Of a stretch of DNA of 55,627 nucleotides, positions 1 through 8,375 are shown piece after piece. Origin of the DNA: Microbacteriaceae bacterium. Its GTDB lineage: Bacteria > Actinomycetota > Actinomycetes > Actinomycetales > Microbacteriaceae. Every line of letters starts with the position of its first letter. Position 1 is the first letter of the stretch. Both the position numbers and the translations under genes were made by a program. Under the pieces are notes generated by a model that saw only the letters and a list, made by a program, of their open reading frames with translations, was not told the origin of the DNA and did not search any database. The stretch lies in contig JAHBSP010000001.1 in NCBI GenBank assembly GCA_019639055.1, positions 1 to 55,627 of the forward strand. The letters run 5' to 3'.

Positions 1-141
1 CTGGACTCTGTCCTTGACTCGCTGCCCGAGAATCCGCCTACCGCGCAGAACACGCAGAACTACTCGTCGGGGGAAGCGAAGAGCCCAAGACGGCCGAGGA
101 GAGCAACCTCGGCTGAGATCGGTCTTGGTAATCCGAACTGA
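1..141 (+). CDS. rne: Ribonuclease E/G, C-terminal end (partial)
   Basis: An open frame enters from the left edge and stops with TGA at 139-141, giving the last 46 residues. It begins LDSVLDSLPE and ends in a basic patch SPRRPRRATSAEIGL. This pattern (a short acidic/hydrophobic helix followed by an Arg-rich tail) is what I expect at the end of actinobacterial RNase E/G, which in Microbacteriaceae lies just upstream of DUF4031 and rplU. RNase E is the endonuclease that starts mRNA decay and rRNA processing. No catalytic part is visible, so the name rests on tail pattern and neighbourhood only. Confidence 0.65.
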   Translation: MDSVLDSLPENPPTAQNTQNYSSGEAKSPRRPRRATSAEIGLGNPN

Positions 142-142
142 T

Positions 143-170
143 CTGCCCGGCTAAAGGAGCCGGACGGCAG
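143..170. terminator. Imperfect hairpin between rne and DUF4031
   Basis: Ten base pairs in two blocks (CTGCC/GGCAG and CGGCT/AGCCG) with a 3-nt bulge and a 5-nt loop sit between the convergent stops of rne (141) and DUF4031 (173). There is no U-tract on either side, so an intrinsic terminator is plausible but not certain. It could serve both genes. Confidence 0.4.
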
Positions 171-172
171 AC

Positions 173-451
173 TCAGAGGTTCGGTTGGCGGCGATCGCGC
201 TGCCTGACTCTAGGTCCGCTACTGCTAAGCCGTTTGACCAGCTCCCTGTTGCTCACCGGAACCGCGCCCGCCTCAATGAGTTCCGCGTGCCGACTTGCCG
301 GTACGTCGTAATGATCAAGATCGAAGCCGCGCTCCGGCAGTCCGCAACTCGCGGCGAACTCATGCAATTCATCGAGAGAGGAATCACTGACCAGATGCGC
401 CCAGAGCGTACCGTGCGCCGGCCACATAGGCTTGTCAATCAGCACGGTCAC
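173..451 (-). CDS. DUF4031 domain protein (short form)
   Basis: A 92-residue protein read from a GTG at 451. The N-terminus has the family signature KPMWPAHGTLWAHLVSD, followed by ERGFDLDHYDVPA. The domain's function is not established. The C-terminal 15 or so residues are basic (RVRQRDRRQ). It is antisense to the rplU upstream region. A candidate -10 box TAGACT lies 7 nt before the GTG on the minus strand, so the mRNA may be leaderless or nearly so. A second DUF4031 domain occurs at 13253-14197 in this window, there fused to an HD domain. The + strand ORF overlapping it is a shadow. Confidence 0.8.
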   Translation of the reverse strand: MTVLIDKPMWPAHGTLWAHLVSDSSLDELHEFAASCGLPERGFDLDHYDVPASRHAELIEAGAVPVSNRELVKRLSSSGPRVRQRDRRQPNL

Positions 452-478
452 GCTAGCGAGTCTAGGGCCGAGCCAGGT

Positions 479-508
479 TTGACCGAGTGCGGCCGGATCA
501 GGTAAGAT
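479..508 (+). promoter_or_regulatory. Promoter of the rplU operon
   Basis: TTGACC at 479-484 and TAAGAT at 503-508 with 18-nt spacing form a good housekeeping-sigma promoter. Transcription would start near 515, leaving a leader of about 77 nt before rplU. Confidence 0.6.
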
Positions 509-514
509 CGATCC

Positions 515-550
515 TCGGTGTGCTTTGGGCTGAGCCCGTTTCTACGCCGA
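515..550 (+). promoter_or_regulatory. Structured leader of rplU (possible bL21 leader)
   Basis: The predicted transcript begins with a nested stem: 515-521 pairs with 544-550 (7 bp, one G-U), enclosing GGGC/GCCC at 527-530 and 534-537. Ribosomal protein leaders for L21 exist in several bacterial groups and allow autoregulation. Whether this structure belongs to such a family cannot be told from one sequence. Confidence 0.35.
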
Positions 551-591
551 AGTCTTGAGTTTGGACAGTCCCAAAACACTAGGGGTTCTAA

Positions 592-900
592 GTGGTTTAC
601 GCAGTTGTGCGCGCCGGTGGTCGCCAGGAGAAGGTCGAGGTCGGCACAGTAGTGGTTGTAGACCACGTGAATGCCGATAAGGACGGCTCGGTGAGTCTCA
701 CCCCGGTGCTGTTCGTCGATGGTGACAAGATCACCCACGATGCCAAGTCTCTGGCCAAGATCACAGTCAAGGCAGAGGTCATCGCCGATCTTCGCGGACC
801 GAAGATCAACATCCAGAACTACCGCAACAAGTCGGGTTACAAGCGACGCATGGGGCACCGCTCCGAGCTGACCAAGATCCGCATTACGAGCATCAAGTAG
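592..900 (+). CDS. rplU: 50S ribosomal protein bL21
   Basis: This 102-residue protein matches bL21 in full length: it starts [17 protein letters not shown] and ends [15 protein letters not shown]. bL21 binds 23S rRNA in the large subunit. The GTG at 592 is chosen because it gives the canonical N-terminus and has AGGGG about 10 nt upstream. It is followed 14 nt later by rpmA and then obgE, the conserved rplU-rpmA-obgE order in which all three act in 50S biogenesis. Transcription probably comes from the 479-508 promoter. Confidence 0.97.
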   Translation: MVYAVVRAGGRQEKVEVGTVVVVDHVNADKDGSVSLTPVLFVDGDKITHDAKSLAKITVKAEVIADLRGPKINIQNYRNKSGYKRRMGHRSELTKIRITSIK

Positions 901-914
901 AGGAGCCGAATCAA

Positions 915-1175
915 ATGGCACACAAGAAAGGTGCGAGTTCCTCAAGGAACGGTCGCGATTCGAATTCTCAGCGGCTCGGGGTCAAGCGCTTCGGCGGCCA
1001 AGTAGTCAACGCAGGTGAAATCATCGTTCGCCAGCGTGGAACCCACTTCCACCCCGGAGAGAATGTTGGCCGTGGCGGAGATGACACCCTTTTTGCTCTT
1101 GCCGCCGGCGCCGTCGAATTCGGCTCCAAGGGAGGTCGCAAGGTTGTCAACGTAGTCTCGGCCCCTGGAGCCTGA
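915..1175 (+). CDS. rpmA: 50S ribosomal protein bL27
   Basis: This 86-residue protein has the full bL27 pattern: [16 protein letters not shown], then [17 protein letters not shown] and [16 protein letters not shown]. The flexible N-terminus reaches toward the peptidyl transferase centre. The sequence starts directly with the mature MAHKKG type, without the cleaved extension seen in Firmicutes. It is co-transcribed with rplU (14-nt gap). obgE begins 108 nt downstream. Confidence 0.97.
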   Translation: MAHKKGASSSRNGRDSNSQRLGVKRFGGQVVNAGEIIVRQRGTHFHPGENVGRGGDDTLFALAAGAVEFGSKGGRKVVNVVSAPGA

Positions 1176-1283
1176 GCTCTCGGGGTTACAAAACTCGAGT
1201 CGCGGTTTTGCGATTCGGCTTGAGGCGGGCGCTGGCTCGCCTTCAGCATTTAATGAACTTGGAACCCGCCCTAGGAGGTGACC

Positions 1284-2807
1284 GTGGCCAGTTTCGTTGA
1301 TCAGGTTACGCTTCACCTTCGCGCAGGCGATGGCGGCGACGGCTGCGTCTCTATCAGGAGAGAGAAGTTCAAGCCTCTCGCGGGGCCGGATGGCGGCGAT
1401 GGCGGCAATGCCGGCAACATAATCCTGCAAAGCGATCCCCAGGTCACAACCTTGCTTGGGCTGCAGCGCGCTCCACACCGCAAATCAGAAAACGGCGGAC
1501 CCGGAATGGGTGATAACCGCACCGGCTACAGCAGCCCGGATGTGGTGCTGGGAGTGCCGGTTGGAACCGTGGTGAAGAGCATCGAGGGTGAAGTTCTCGC
1601 CGACCTCGACCGGCCCGGGATGAGTTTTCTGGCAGCCGAAGGGGGCCAGGGCGGCCTCGGCAACGCATCGCTGGCGAACACCCGCAGAAAGGCTCCCGGC
1701 TTCGCTCTGCTCGGAACTCCCGGCTGGACGGGGGATTTAACTCTTGAGCTGAAAATGCTCGCCGACGTGGCACTCGTAGGCTTCCCTTCCGCGGGAAAGT
1801 CCAGCCTCGTGGCCGCAATGTCCGCGGCAAGGCCCAAAATCGCCGATTACCCGTTCACCACTCTGCAGCCCAATCTCGGGGTGGTCGATGCGGGTGGCGT
1901 CAGGTACACCGTGGCCGACGTCCCCGGCCTGATCGAAGGTGCCAGTGAAGGCAAGGGGCTGGGGCTGGAATTCCTGCGCCATGTTGAAAGATGCTCGGTC
2001 ATCCTGCATGTTCTGGATTGCGCGACCCTCGAGCCCGGACGCGATCCGATCAGCGATCTCGAAGTCATTCTCAAGGAACTCGGGGCCTATTCAGTAGGCG
2101 AGAATCAGATTCCTCTGCTTGAGAGAACTCAGCTGGTTGCGCTGAATAAGACGGACGTGCCTGAAGCAAGAGAACTGGCAGAGCTAGTGCGGCCGGAACT
2201 CGAATCCCGGGGCTTTAGAGTCTTTGAAATCTCCGCTGTTACTCATGAAGGGCTGCGGGAACTGTCCTTTGCCCTCGCCGAACTTGTCGAAAAGGATCGC
2301 ACCCGGCAAGTCGAAGTGCCGCAAATCATAATCCGGCCAAAGCCAGTTGACGCAGCCGATTTCACCATCCGAGTCGAGGGCGGTTCGGCGGGCAACACTT
2401 ACCGGGTCATCGGCAGGAAGCCGGAGCGCTGGGTTGCCCAGACCGACTTCAGCAATGATGAAGCCATCGGCTACCTTGCCGACAGGCTGGCAAAGCTCGG
2501 GGTTGAAGATGCGCTGGTAAGCGCCGGCGCAGTTGCGGGATCCAGAGTCGTAATCGGCTCCGGCGAGGGCGTCGACTTTGACTGGGAACCGACTCTGACC
2601 TCAACCGCCGAGCTCATTACGAGTCCGCGAGGCACGGATGCCCGGCTCGACGGAACTCAGCGTCCCTCTAGAGCCAGCAGGCGAGAGGACTATTTTGCCC
2701 GAATGGATGCCAAGGCCGAAGCAAGAGCCGAGCTCGAAGCGGAAAGGCAGGCTGGCATCTGGGCCGATCAGGATTCAGACGAAGAGAGCGGCGAACCCTC
2801 GAATTGA
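1284..2807 (+). CDS. obgE: GTPase ObgE/CgtA
   Basis: A 507-residue Obg GTPase that acts in late 50S subunit assembly and the stringent response. The Gly-rich Obg fold occupies about residues 1-155 ([18 protein letters not shown]). The G domain shows G1 GFPSAGKSS near 166, G3 DVPGLIEGA and G4 NKTD. A C-terminal OCT domain plus an acidic tail ([13 protein letters not shown]) follow, a length usual for actinobacterial Obg. The start is the GTG at 1284: the upstream GTG at 1278 lies inside the AGGAGG ribosome-binding site (1273-1278), and 1284 gives the typical N-terminus ASFVDQV. No proB or proA follows, although these often sit between obgE and nadD in relatives. Confidence 0.96.
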   Translation: MASFVDQVTLHLRAGDGGDGCVSIRREKFKPLAGPDGGDGGNAGNIILQSDPQVTTLLGLQRAPHRKSENGGPGMGDNRTGYSSPDVVLGVPVGTVVKSIEGEVLADLDRPGMSFLAAEGGQGGLGNASLANTRRKAPGFALLGTPGWTGDLTLELKMLADVALVGFPSAGKSSLVAAMSAARPKIADYPFTTLQPNLGVVDAGGVRYTVADVPGLIEGASEGKGLGLEFLRHVERCSVILHVLDCATLEPGRDPISDLEVILKELGAYSVGENQIPLLERTQLVALNKTDVPEARELAELVRPELESRGFRVFEISAVTHEGLRELSFALAELVEKDRTRQVEVPQIIIRPKPVDAADFTIRVEGGSAGNTYRVIGRKPERWVAQTDFSNDEAIGYLADRLAKLGVEDALVSAGAVAGSRVVIGSGEGVDFDWEPTLTSTAELITSPRGTDARLDGTQRPSRASRREDYFARMDAKAEARAELEAERQAGIWADQDSDEESGEPSN

Positions 2808-2882
2808 GCCATTGACGGCCGATTTCACGATAGATTGGACTGGTCGCCCCGACAGGTTACGGGGCGTGGAATGGAGTGGGAC

Positions 2883-3068
2883 ATGTTGCAATTGATGCTC
2901 GCGGCAGTTGAAGAGCGAGCTCCGCTCATCATGCCCAACTGGGCCTTTGCGCTGACCGCGTTCATCCTCTTCACTGTGCTCGCCTTCATCACCTGGAGTT
3001 TTCGTGATGTAGCCAACCGCCACGGTGGCCGTGCCCGCACGGGTGAGAACGAGCACTCCGGCCACTAA
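2883..3068 (+). CDS. Small single-pass membrane protein upstream of nadD
   Basis: This 61-residue protein starts at ATG 2883, with GGAG at 2873-2876. It has an N-terminal amphipathic stretch ([17 protein letters not shown]), one hydrophobic segment ([19 protein letters not shown]) and the tail [13 protein letters not shown] short protein with the same end (RDVANRH) before nadD is familiar to me from Microbacteriaceae, where it is uncharacterised. It ends 7 nt before nadD and is probably in its operon. The longer reading from 2835 lacks a ribosome-binding site. Confidence 0.75.
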   Translation: MLQLMLAAVEERAPLIMPNWAFALTAFILFTVLAFITWSFRDVANRHGGRARTGENEHSGH

Positions 3069-3075
3069 GCGACAG

Positions 3076-3678
3076 ATGTCCGCTCAGCAGACTCGACGCT
3101 CCAGAATCGGCGTCATGGGCGGCACCTTCGATCCGATTCATCACGGTCACCTGGTCGCTGCCAGCGAGGTTCGACAGCAGTTCGATCTTGACGAAGTGAT
3201 CTTCGTTCCGACCGGCCAGTCCTATCAGAAGCGGGATGTCACCGCCGCTGAACACCGATATCTCATGACTGTCATTGCCACGGCATCCAATCCGGATTTC
3301 ACGGTCAGCAGGGTCGATATCGATCGGGGTGGTCCTACCTATACGATCGACACCCTTCGCGAGATGCACGAACTCAATCCGGATGCCGAAATCTTCTTCA
3401 TCTCCGGAGTTGACGCGCTATCCGGACTTCCAGACTGGAAGGATGCTGACCAGCTCTTTGATCTCGCCCACTTCGTAGCTGTGAGCCGGCCGGGACATTC
3501 CCTGAAGGTTACCGGTTTGCCAAAGGAGCACGTAAGCTTGCTAGAAGTGCCTGCTCTGGCGATCTCCTCTACCGACTGCAGGAGCCGAGTGAACCGGGGA
3601 TCCCCGGTCTGGTACCTGGTTCCAGATGGGGTTGTGCAGTACATCTCGAAATATCACCTGTATCGGAGTTCCAGTTGA
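3076..3678 (+). CDS. nadD: Nicotinate-nucleotide adenylyltransferase
   Basis: A 200-residue enzyme that adenylates nicotinate mononucleotide to deamido-NAD in NAD synthesis. The nucleotidyltransferase motif [11 protein letters not shown] is near residue 15, and the second signature [10 protein letters not shown] is near 170. A middle segment [17 protein letters not shown] is typical of NadD. The ATG at 3076 is chosen because the preceding gene stops at 3068; the longer reading from 3025 would overlap it. nadD and the next gene overlap by 4 nt (TTGA). Confidence 0.95.
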   Translation: MSAQQTRRSRIGVMGGTFDPIHHGHLVAASEVRQQFDLDEVIFVPTGQSYQKRDVTAAEHRYLMTVIATASNPDFTVSRVDIDRGGPTYTIDTLREMHELNPDAEIFFISGVDALSGLPDWKDADQLFDLAHFVAVSRPGHSLKVTGLPKEHVSLLEVPALAISSTDCRSRVNRGSPVWYLVPDGVVQYISKYHLYRSSS

Positions 3679-5081
3679 CAACCTCCCAGGGGGAGCGCCC
3701 CTTGAGCCGCAAGGCTCTTCGGGAGAGCGAGCGCGCCGCGGCGGAGGCTGTTGCGGCTCCAGCGGCTCCTACCCAGAGCGCGAATTACGCCTCTGATCAG
3801 GGATTTTCACAAGAAGGGCCGGCCCAGCCTCGGCCGGAGTTCAGAGTCAGATCAAGGCATTCAGCCCCCGAGGCAGGGCAGCCAATGCGCAGACCCCGCG
3901 CTTCGGACAATCGTCAGGAATCCGGCGAAGTACCGAGATTCAGAGTCCGAGACTATAGCCCGGAGGCCAGAGGCGAGGCTTTCTCTACCACAGCAGAAGT
4001 ACCTCCGGTTTCGCCTTCTACGGGCTCCGCGGGCAGTGGGCTCCGACCCCGAGTTCGCGCCGAGAGCACCATTCCGGAGCAGGTTGAGCCGGCGGTCGTC
4101 GACCCCCCAAAGGTGGTGACAGGGACCGAGTCCCCCAAGAGCACGCAACCGCCGACCGAGCAAACACTTAGCCGCCGAGAGTTGAGGGCAATCCGAGAGG
4201 CAGCGCTTGGCAACACTCAGGTGGCGTCAGGGCCCTCGGTGGCGCCGTCAGCCTCTGAGGCGTCGTATGTCCCTTCGGCTGAGGCTGCAAGTCCCGACTC
4301 TTATTCCGCACCTCAATCGGTTCCGGACTTGATTCAGCCTCCAATTGACTGGCAGGCGCAGCGGGTTCAGCCTGAGCCGGTACAGCAGGTTCAGCCTGAG
4401 ACTATGCGGCAACCCGCGTCGGAAGAGCGGATCGCCGCTCCCGAGGCGCCGAGGTTTACGGAGTTCAGCGCTCAGTGGTCCAGTGCTCCGATGTCCGGCA
4501 CTCCCGGGTCCGGCACTCCCGATCGAGTGGTTCAGGGGAGCAGTACTCCAGATCCGAACGTACCGGTTCGCGAGGTAGTGACGGCTCCCGAAGTATATGA
4601 GACAGCTCCGACTCACTGGTCTCGACAACCCGAAATCGACGATCAGTTCGCCTCTCTGATCGGTCACCACAGCAGGGACATTGCTGCAAGCGGCGCAATT
4701 ACCACCAGTGCGCTTGTCATGCCGAACTTCCCGTCAACCAGCACGATTACCGCGCCGCTCGGTGAAACCGGTGAGATTCTGCTGACGGGAACCGTGAATC
4801 TGCCTCGCAGTCTCGCGACCTCTGGCTACAACCGTTCGCGGTTTGATTCCTCAGACCTGGACAACGCGGCAGACCCGAGGGATCGGGAGATCGCATCGAT
4901 GGACTCTGCGCCGGTGCGGGCATCCGATGCAGTGAGCACGCACACTTCAACTCAAAGCGTTCTAATCGCCCGTCGGCCCAAGGGAAGCAAGCTCATTATG
5001 GGGCTGTCAATTACCGGTGCCGCCATGGGGATCGGGGTCATCCTGCTCTTCGCCGCCGGAATGATCTTCAAGATCTTCTGA
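3675..5081 (+). CDS. Pro/Ser-rich protein with a C-terminal membrane anchor
   Basis: A 468-residue protein read from TTG at 3675, overlapping the nadD stop. It has no recognisable catalytic domain. Residues 1-430 are low complexity, rich in Pro, Ser, Glu and Arg, and contain short repeats (SRKALRE and [34 protein letters not shown]). One hydrophobic helix near the end ([23 protein letters not shown]) leaves a very short tail. A disordered cytoplasmic domain tethered by a C-terminal helix is the likely topology. Proteins of this type between nadD and rsfS are seen in Microbacteriaceae; the function is unknown. Confidence 0.8.
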   Translation: MTTSQGERPLSRKALRESERAAAEAVAAPAAPTQSANYASDQGFSQEGPAQPRPEFRVRSRHSAPEAGQPMRRPRASDNRQESGEVPRFRVRDYSPEARGEAFSTTAEVPPVSPSTGSAGSGLRPRVRAESTIPEQVEPAVVDPPKVVTGTESPKSTQPPTEQTLSRRELRAIREAALGNTQVASGPSVAPSASEASYVPSAEAASPDSYSAPQSVPDLIQPPIDWQAQRVQPEPVQQVQPETMRQPASEERIAAPEAPRFTEFSAQWSSAPMSGTPGSGTPDRVVQGSSTPDPNVPVREVVTAPEVYETAPTHWSRQPEIDDQFASLIGHHSRDIAASGAITTSALVMPNFPSTSTITAPLGETGEILLTGTVNLPRSLATSGYNRSRFDSSDLDNAADPRDREIASMDSAPVRASDAVSTHTSTQSVLIARRPKGSKLIMGLSITGAAMGIGVILLFAAGMIFKIF

Positions 5082-5119
5082 CAGGTGCCGATGACTCTTA
5101 GAATTTCGACCGGGGAATC

Positions 5120-5476
5120 GTGACGGTATCCACAGGGACGCTCGCTGCCGTGAAGCAGGCCGCCTCCGCGGCAGACTCGAAGCAGGCGGAGGACCTCGTA
5201 GCCCTCGACGTTTCGCTTCCGTTGCCTTTTGCGGAAGTATTCTTCCTCGCGAGCGGACGCAATGAGCGCCAGGTACTTGCGATCGGTGAAGAAATCGAAG
5301 CAAAACTGCGCGAACTCGACCTCAAGCCTTTGCGCCGCGAGGGCAGGACCGAAGGGCGCTGGGTATTGCTGGACTTCGGAGACCTCGTCGTGCATGTTTT
5401 TCACGAGGAAGAGCGGCTCTACTATTCGCTGGAGCGAATCTGGAAGGATTGCCCGGTCGTACCTCTGGGGTTGTAG
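5120..5476 (+). CDS. rsfS: Ribosome silencing factor RsfS
   Basis: This 118-residue protein has the RsfS/DUF143 pattern: a variable N-terminal helix, FFLASGRNERQVLAIGEEIE, then EGRTEGRWVLLDFGDLVVHVF and YYSLERIWKDCP. RsfS binds bL14 and blocks subunit joining when nutrients are short. It is read from a GTG at 5120. nadD upstream and rsfS form a conserved pair in bacteria. The next gene starts 2 nt after the stop. Confidence 0.95.
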   Translation: MTVSTGTLAAVKQAASAADSKQAEDLVALDVSLPLPFAEVFFLASGRNERQVLAIGEEIEAKLRELDLKPLRREGRTEGRWVLLDFGDLVVHVFHEEERLYYSLERIWKDCPVVPLGL

Positions 5477-5478
5477 GC

Positions 5479-6447
5479 ATGGTTGAACTTCCCAGATGGG
5501 ATCGGCGACCGGATGACGCAGCACTCAATCTGGATCGAATCGACACCTGGCTGGGCGCACTCTTTGACTCCGGAATCATCTCGAGCTTCGGCGGCGATGA
5601 ATCGCGGTGGCGGAGGCTTGGCACTCAGGAGTGTTTGGCGGAGGTTGAACGCTTCGCTTCGGATCACTGGGACTTCAGGGGCGGAAGGGAGCGCAACCTC
5701 GCTGCCGATGCCACGTTTACGCCGACACAGCGCCGGTTGGTCGAATCGGTCGGCCGCGAGCTCGGACTCCTCGGGACTGCACCGCCGGCAAGAACCTATT
5801 ACGACGCGGTGGTTATGACCGGCGGGATGATCAGGGCGGGAATCGTCAAACCGCGTTTTCTTCGCGAGCTTGAGGCAGCCGGGCTGGATTGGTGGAACGC
5901 GGTTTTCCTTGGGGCCAGCAGGCAGTTCAAAGGCGATGAGATAGAGCTCGCCCGCGAATTGCAAATAGAAGGCTCGAACGAGATTGACGCCATGACGGTT
6001 GGGATGCAGCGCGCCTTCGACCTAGACGAGCCGGATCGGGAGAGTGCGGGCGGCGCGGGGTTCGGGTCGTGGCTGGTGCGAAGCTGGGATGCCGGTGAAC
6101 GCGAATTCAGCGTGGTAGCTGCCCCGTCATCCGAGCCCGAATTAAGGCGAGCAAATACCGCCGACACGTTTCGGTTCTGGGCCGGGGGAGAGGGTGCCGC
6201 GACTGAGTCGGTACTCGTCATCACCACCCCGGTTTATGTCCCGTATCAGGGCGCGGTTGCGGTCGAAGTCTTCGGGATCGAATCGGGAATGTCGGTGGAG
6301 ACCGTGGCCGTTAGCGGCACCGCAAATGACCTCGGACCGCTGACTCAGGTCTTCCTTGCGCAGCATGTACTTCAGGAGCTTCGCTCCGCAATTCACGGGT
6401 TCAGCGGCCTCTACAAAACGTTGCAATTTACACGCTCGAATCGCTAG
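5479..6447 (+). CDS. Conserved protein of unknown function
   Basis: A 322-residue protein without signal peptide or membrane segment, so probably cytosolic. The ATG at 5479, two nt after rsfS, is preferred over the in-frame start at 5449 that would overlap rsfS. The central part, YDAVVMTGGMIRAGIVKP and AVFLGASRQFKGDE, followed by NEIDAMTVGMQRAFDL, resembles the nucleotide-binding or DUF218-like alternation of strands and Gly loops, but I cannot assign a family. The context (rsfS operon) suggests a conserved actinobacterial role. The end is rich in small hydrophobic strands. Confidence 0.7.
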   Translation: MVELPRWDRRPDDAALNLDRIDTWLGALFDSGIISSFGGDESRWRRLGTQECLAEVERFASDHWDFRGGRERNLAADATFTPTQRRLVESVGRELGLLGTAPPARTYYDAVVMTGGMIRAGIVKPRFLRELEAAGLDWWNAVFLGASRQFKGDEIELARELQIEGSNEIDAMTVGMQRAFDLDEPDRESAGGAGFGSWLVRSWDAGEREFSVVAAPSSEPELRRANTADTFRFWAGGEGAATESVLVITTPVYVPYQGAVAVEVFGIESGMSVETVAVSGTANDLGPLTQVFLAQHVLQELRSAIHGFSGLYKTLQFTRSNR

Positions 6448-6512
6448 TAAATTGCGCAGGCTGTTGAGAGAATGGCCGTAACTACGCCCGACCGACGTAA
6501 GGATCAGGATCA

Positions 6513-7106
6513 GTGAAGCTTCGCTATCTCGCACTGCCCGCCATAATTGCACTTCCGCTTACAGGGTGCATTACTGTGAACCTCCCGGAGCCGGGCTCCA
6601 GCGGGACTCCCTCACCGAGCTCGGTGGCATCATCCACCCCCGAGCCGTCCAGCACACCGGTGGCCCTGGCTATTCCATCGAGTTGCACCGACTTGGTTCC
6701 GCTAGCCACCATTCGCGAGCAGTTCTGGCCCTCGTTCGAGTACATCCCGATTGATGCCGGTTGGGGCGGTCCGGAGACCATTGAATTCCGTAACAGAGGC
6801 GGCTTAATTTGCCTTTGGGGGATTCCACAGTCCGATGCCGGCTCCGTCTCCGTGTATGTCGCTCCACTTGATGTCCCTGACGCGACGAAGCTCGCAGGCT
6901 GGCAGTCTGCAGGATATAGCGAATGCCCGCCATTCCTTGACGGCTGTTACTGGGAGCAGATCTTCTTCGAAGAAGTAGGGGCAACCTACACGACTATTCA
7001 CGTACTCGTAGGTGGGTTCGAGATGCGCATTGAGGCAGTGGGCGATTCGATCAACCCGCTAATGGAGACTGCTCGCGCTGCAGCAACCGGCATGGGATAT
7101 GTATGA
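6513..7106 (+). CDS. Lipoprotein, first of a tandem pair
   Basis: A 197-residue protein read from a GTG at 6513 with AAGGA upstream. It has a lipoprotein signal peptide ending in the lipobox LPLTGC, then a Ser/Pro/Thr linker and a globular domain from about residue 50 (SCTDLVPLATIREQF). Four Cys in the domain (SCTDL, LICLW, SECPPFLDGCYW) are shared with the next gene and could form two disulfides outside the membrane. The domain family is unknown to me. It overlaps the next ORF's first possible start by 4 nt. Confidence 0.8.
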   Translation: MKLRYLALPAIIALPLTGCITVNLPEPGSSGTPSPSSVASSTPEPSSTPVALAIPSSCTDLVPLATIREQFWPSFEYIPIDAGWGGPETIEFRNRGGLICLWGIPQSDAGSVSVYVAPLDVPDATKLAGWQSAGYSECPPFLDGCYWEQIFFEEVGATYTTIHVLVGGFEMRIEAVGDSINPLMETARAAATGMGYV

Positions 7107-7120
7107 GTAAGGAGAAAGTA

Positions 7121-7702
7121 ATGCGTTTGCGTTCAACCCTGATTCCGCTTGGCCTGGTCTTGGTGCTCGTGGGTTGTACCCCGGCAGCACCCCCGTCAGA
7201 GCCGCCGGCGGGTCCGGGAGATTCAAGCCCGAGCGCATCAGCTGATCCATCGCCGAGCCCTGCTGCTCTCCAGTTGCCTGCAAGCTGCGATGCGCTCGTG
7301 CCCCTGGCGACCATCCGGGTACAGCTTGGTGACGCGTTCGAAGCGCGAGCACTCGACCTGTCGACCGCCGATCCGGAAGCAACAGATTTCGCCGAGCGGG
7401 GCGGATTGACCTGCCTCTGGGTCATCCCGAATTCGGGAGGCGGGGTCATGGTCTTCGTGGCTGAGCGCGCCGCCCCGAGCGACGAGTACCTGACCAATCA
7501 GTGGACCGACCTCGGCATGTCCGAATGCCCGCCATTCCTGGACGCCTGCTACTGGCAGGATGACAGCGGCGAAACTGGCGGCTACTACACGGTCCGAACC
7601 CTCGTCGAAGGCTTCGAGATGCGAATCTCCGGCAGCGCCGGCTCAATCGACCCGCTAATGGTCATCGCGCGGGCCGCCGCAACCAGCCTCGGCTACGTCT
7701 GA
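7121..7702 (+). CDS. Lipoprotein, second of a tandem pair
   Basis: A 193-residue paralogue of the preceding gene: lipobox LVLVGC, a Pro/Ser linker, then ASCDALVPLATIR, GGLTCLWVIP, SECPPFLDACYW and GFEMRI, aligning along the whole domain. The start at 7121 is chosen because AAGGAG lies 6 nt upstream; the in-frame ATG at 7103 has no such site and overlaps the first gene. The pair arose by tandem duplication and is probably one transcript. Surface-exposed, function unknown. Confidence 0.85.
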   Translation: MRLRSTLIPLGLVLVLVGCTPAAPPSEPPAGPGDSSPSASADPSPSPAALQLPASCDALVPLATIRVQLGDAFEARALDLSTADPEATDFAERGGLTCLWVIPNSGGGVMVFVAERAAPSDEYLTNQWTDLGMSECPPFLDACYWQDDSGETGGYYTVRTLVEGFEMRISGSAGSIDPLMVIARAAATSLGYV

Positions 7703-7711
7703 TTTTTCAAT

Positions 7712-7746
7712 CCGGATGTCGACTCCTCAGGGCAGTCGGCATCCGG
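7712..7746. terminator. Strong hairpin after the lipoprotein pair
   Basis: Arms 7712-7724 and 7734-7746 pair over 12 bp with one mismatch and a 9-nt loop. No U-tract follows on the + strand, but T-rich sequence (GATTTTTC) precedes it, so it would work better for minus-strand transcripts. It separates the lipoprotein operon from tRNA-Ala. Confidence 0.5.
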
Positions 7747-7826
7747 CTTGGCTGCGGGTCGTCCGTGTTCTCCGTCGCGAGCGGCCTGTAGTAATCTAGG
7801 ACAGTTGCCGGAACCCATCCGGCCGC

Positions 7827-7902
7827 GGGCCTGTGGCGCAGCTGGTAGCGCACCTGCATGGCATGCAGGGGGTCAGGGGTTCGAGTCCCCTCAGGTCCAC
7901 CA
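7827..7902 (+). tRNA. tRNA-Ala (anticodon GGC)
   Basis: The acceptor stem GGGCCTG pairs with CAGGTCC (one G-U), the D arm is GCGC-AGCTGGTA-GCGC, and the anticodon stem CCTGC/GCAGG encloses ATGGCAT, giving anticodon GGC. The T arm is CAGGGGTTCGAGTCCCCT, with discriminator A at 7899 and CCA encoded at 7900-7902. It reads GCC and GCU Ala codons. A TAATCT box at 7792-7797 may be its -10. The base composition of the window changes immediately after this gene. Confidence 0.97.
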
Positions 7903-7968
7903 ATATGCACTTTACACAAAACTTTAATCTCATCTATCTGTGTCAGACGCTATGCATATGCTTTAAGT

Positions 7969-8196
7969 ATGAATTCCAACAGCAGTATTGAAATCTATCA
8001 ATCGCCCGATGGCAAGATTAGTCTTGAGGTTCGTGCTGATGGTGAGACTGTTTGGCTTAAACGTCAGCAACTTGCAAAGCTTTTTGGCCGTGATGTTAAG
8101 ACTATTGGTAAGCATATATCGAGCTCACTTCAAGAAGAGCTTAGCGGCTTAGCAACTGTCGCAAAATTTGCGACAGTTCAAATTGAGGGTAGCTAA
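7969..8196 (+). pseudogene. Truncated RhuM-family protein (N-terminal fragment)
   Basis: This 75-codon frame encodes the N-terminus of RhuM-type proteins: IEIYQSPDGKISLEVR, ETVWLKRQQLAKLFGRDVKTIGKHI and VAKFATVQIEG. Full members are roughly 330 residues and continue with the YNLDMIISVGYRV region, which is missing; a stop follows the first 75 residues. RhuM genes are typically carried by mobile elements and islands. Lying 67 nt from a tRNA 3' end, this looks like the remnant of an integrated element. No integrase or att repeat was found. Confidence 0.8.
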
Positions 8197-8375
8197 GAGT
8201 TCAATAGCGAATCAGAACTGATCCGTATTGAATACTTTTCACTTTTGAAAAAACGCGATATTTTTTACTAGTAAGTAACGTATTGTTATTTTAGTGAGCC
8301 AGCATTCGGGGCGGCATTAATCATTGGGGATGGGTGCTATCTGTCGGCTGGCATGAATCTGATTGGAGATTTCTA
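8197..8375. other. AT-rich spacer after the RhuM fragment
   Basis: No coding frame is supported here. An inverted repeat TTCAATA/TATTGAA at about 8200-8232 encloses 19 nt and is followed by T-rich sequence. The rest may be decayed element DNA and the promoter of the next gene. Confidence 0.4.

Noticed and set aside
185..505. Plus-strand ORF antisense to DUF4031
   Set aside because: Its protein has no family pattern, while the opposite strand encodes a clear DUF4031 domain.
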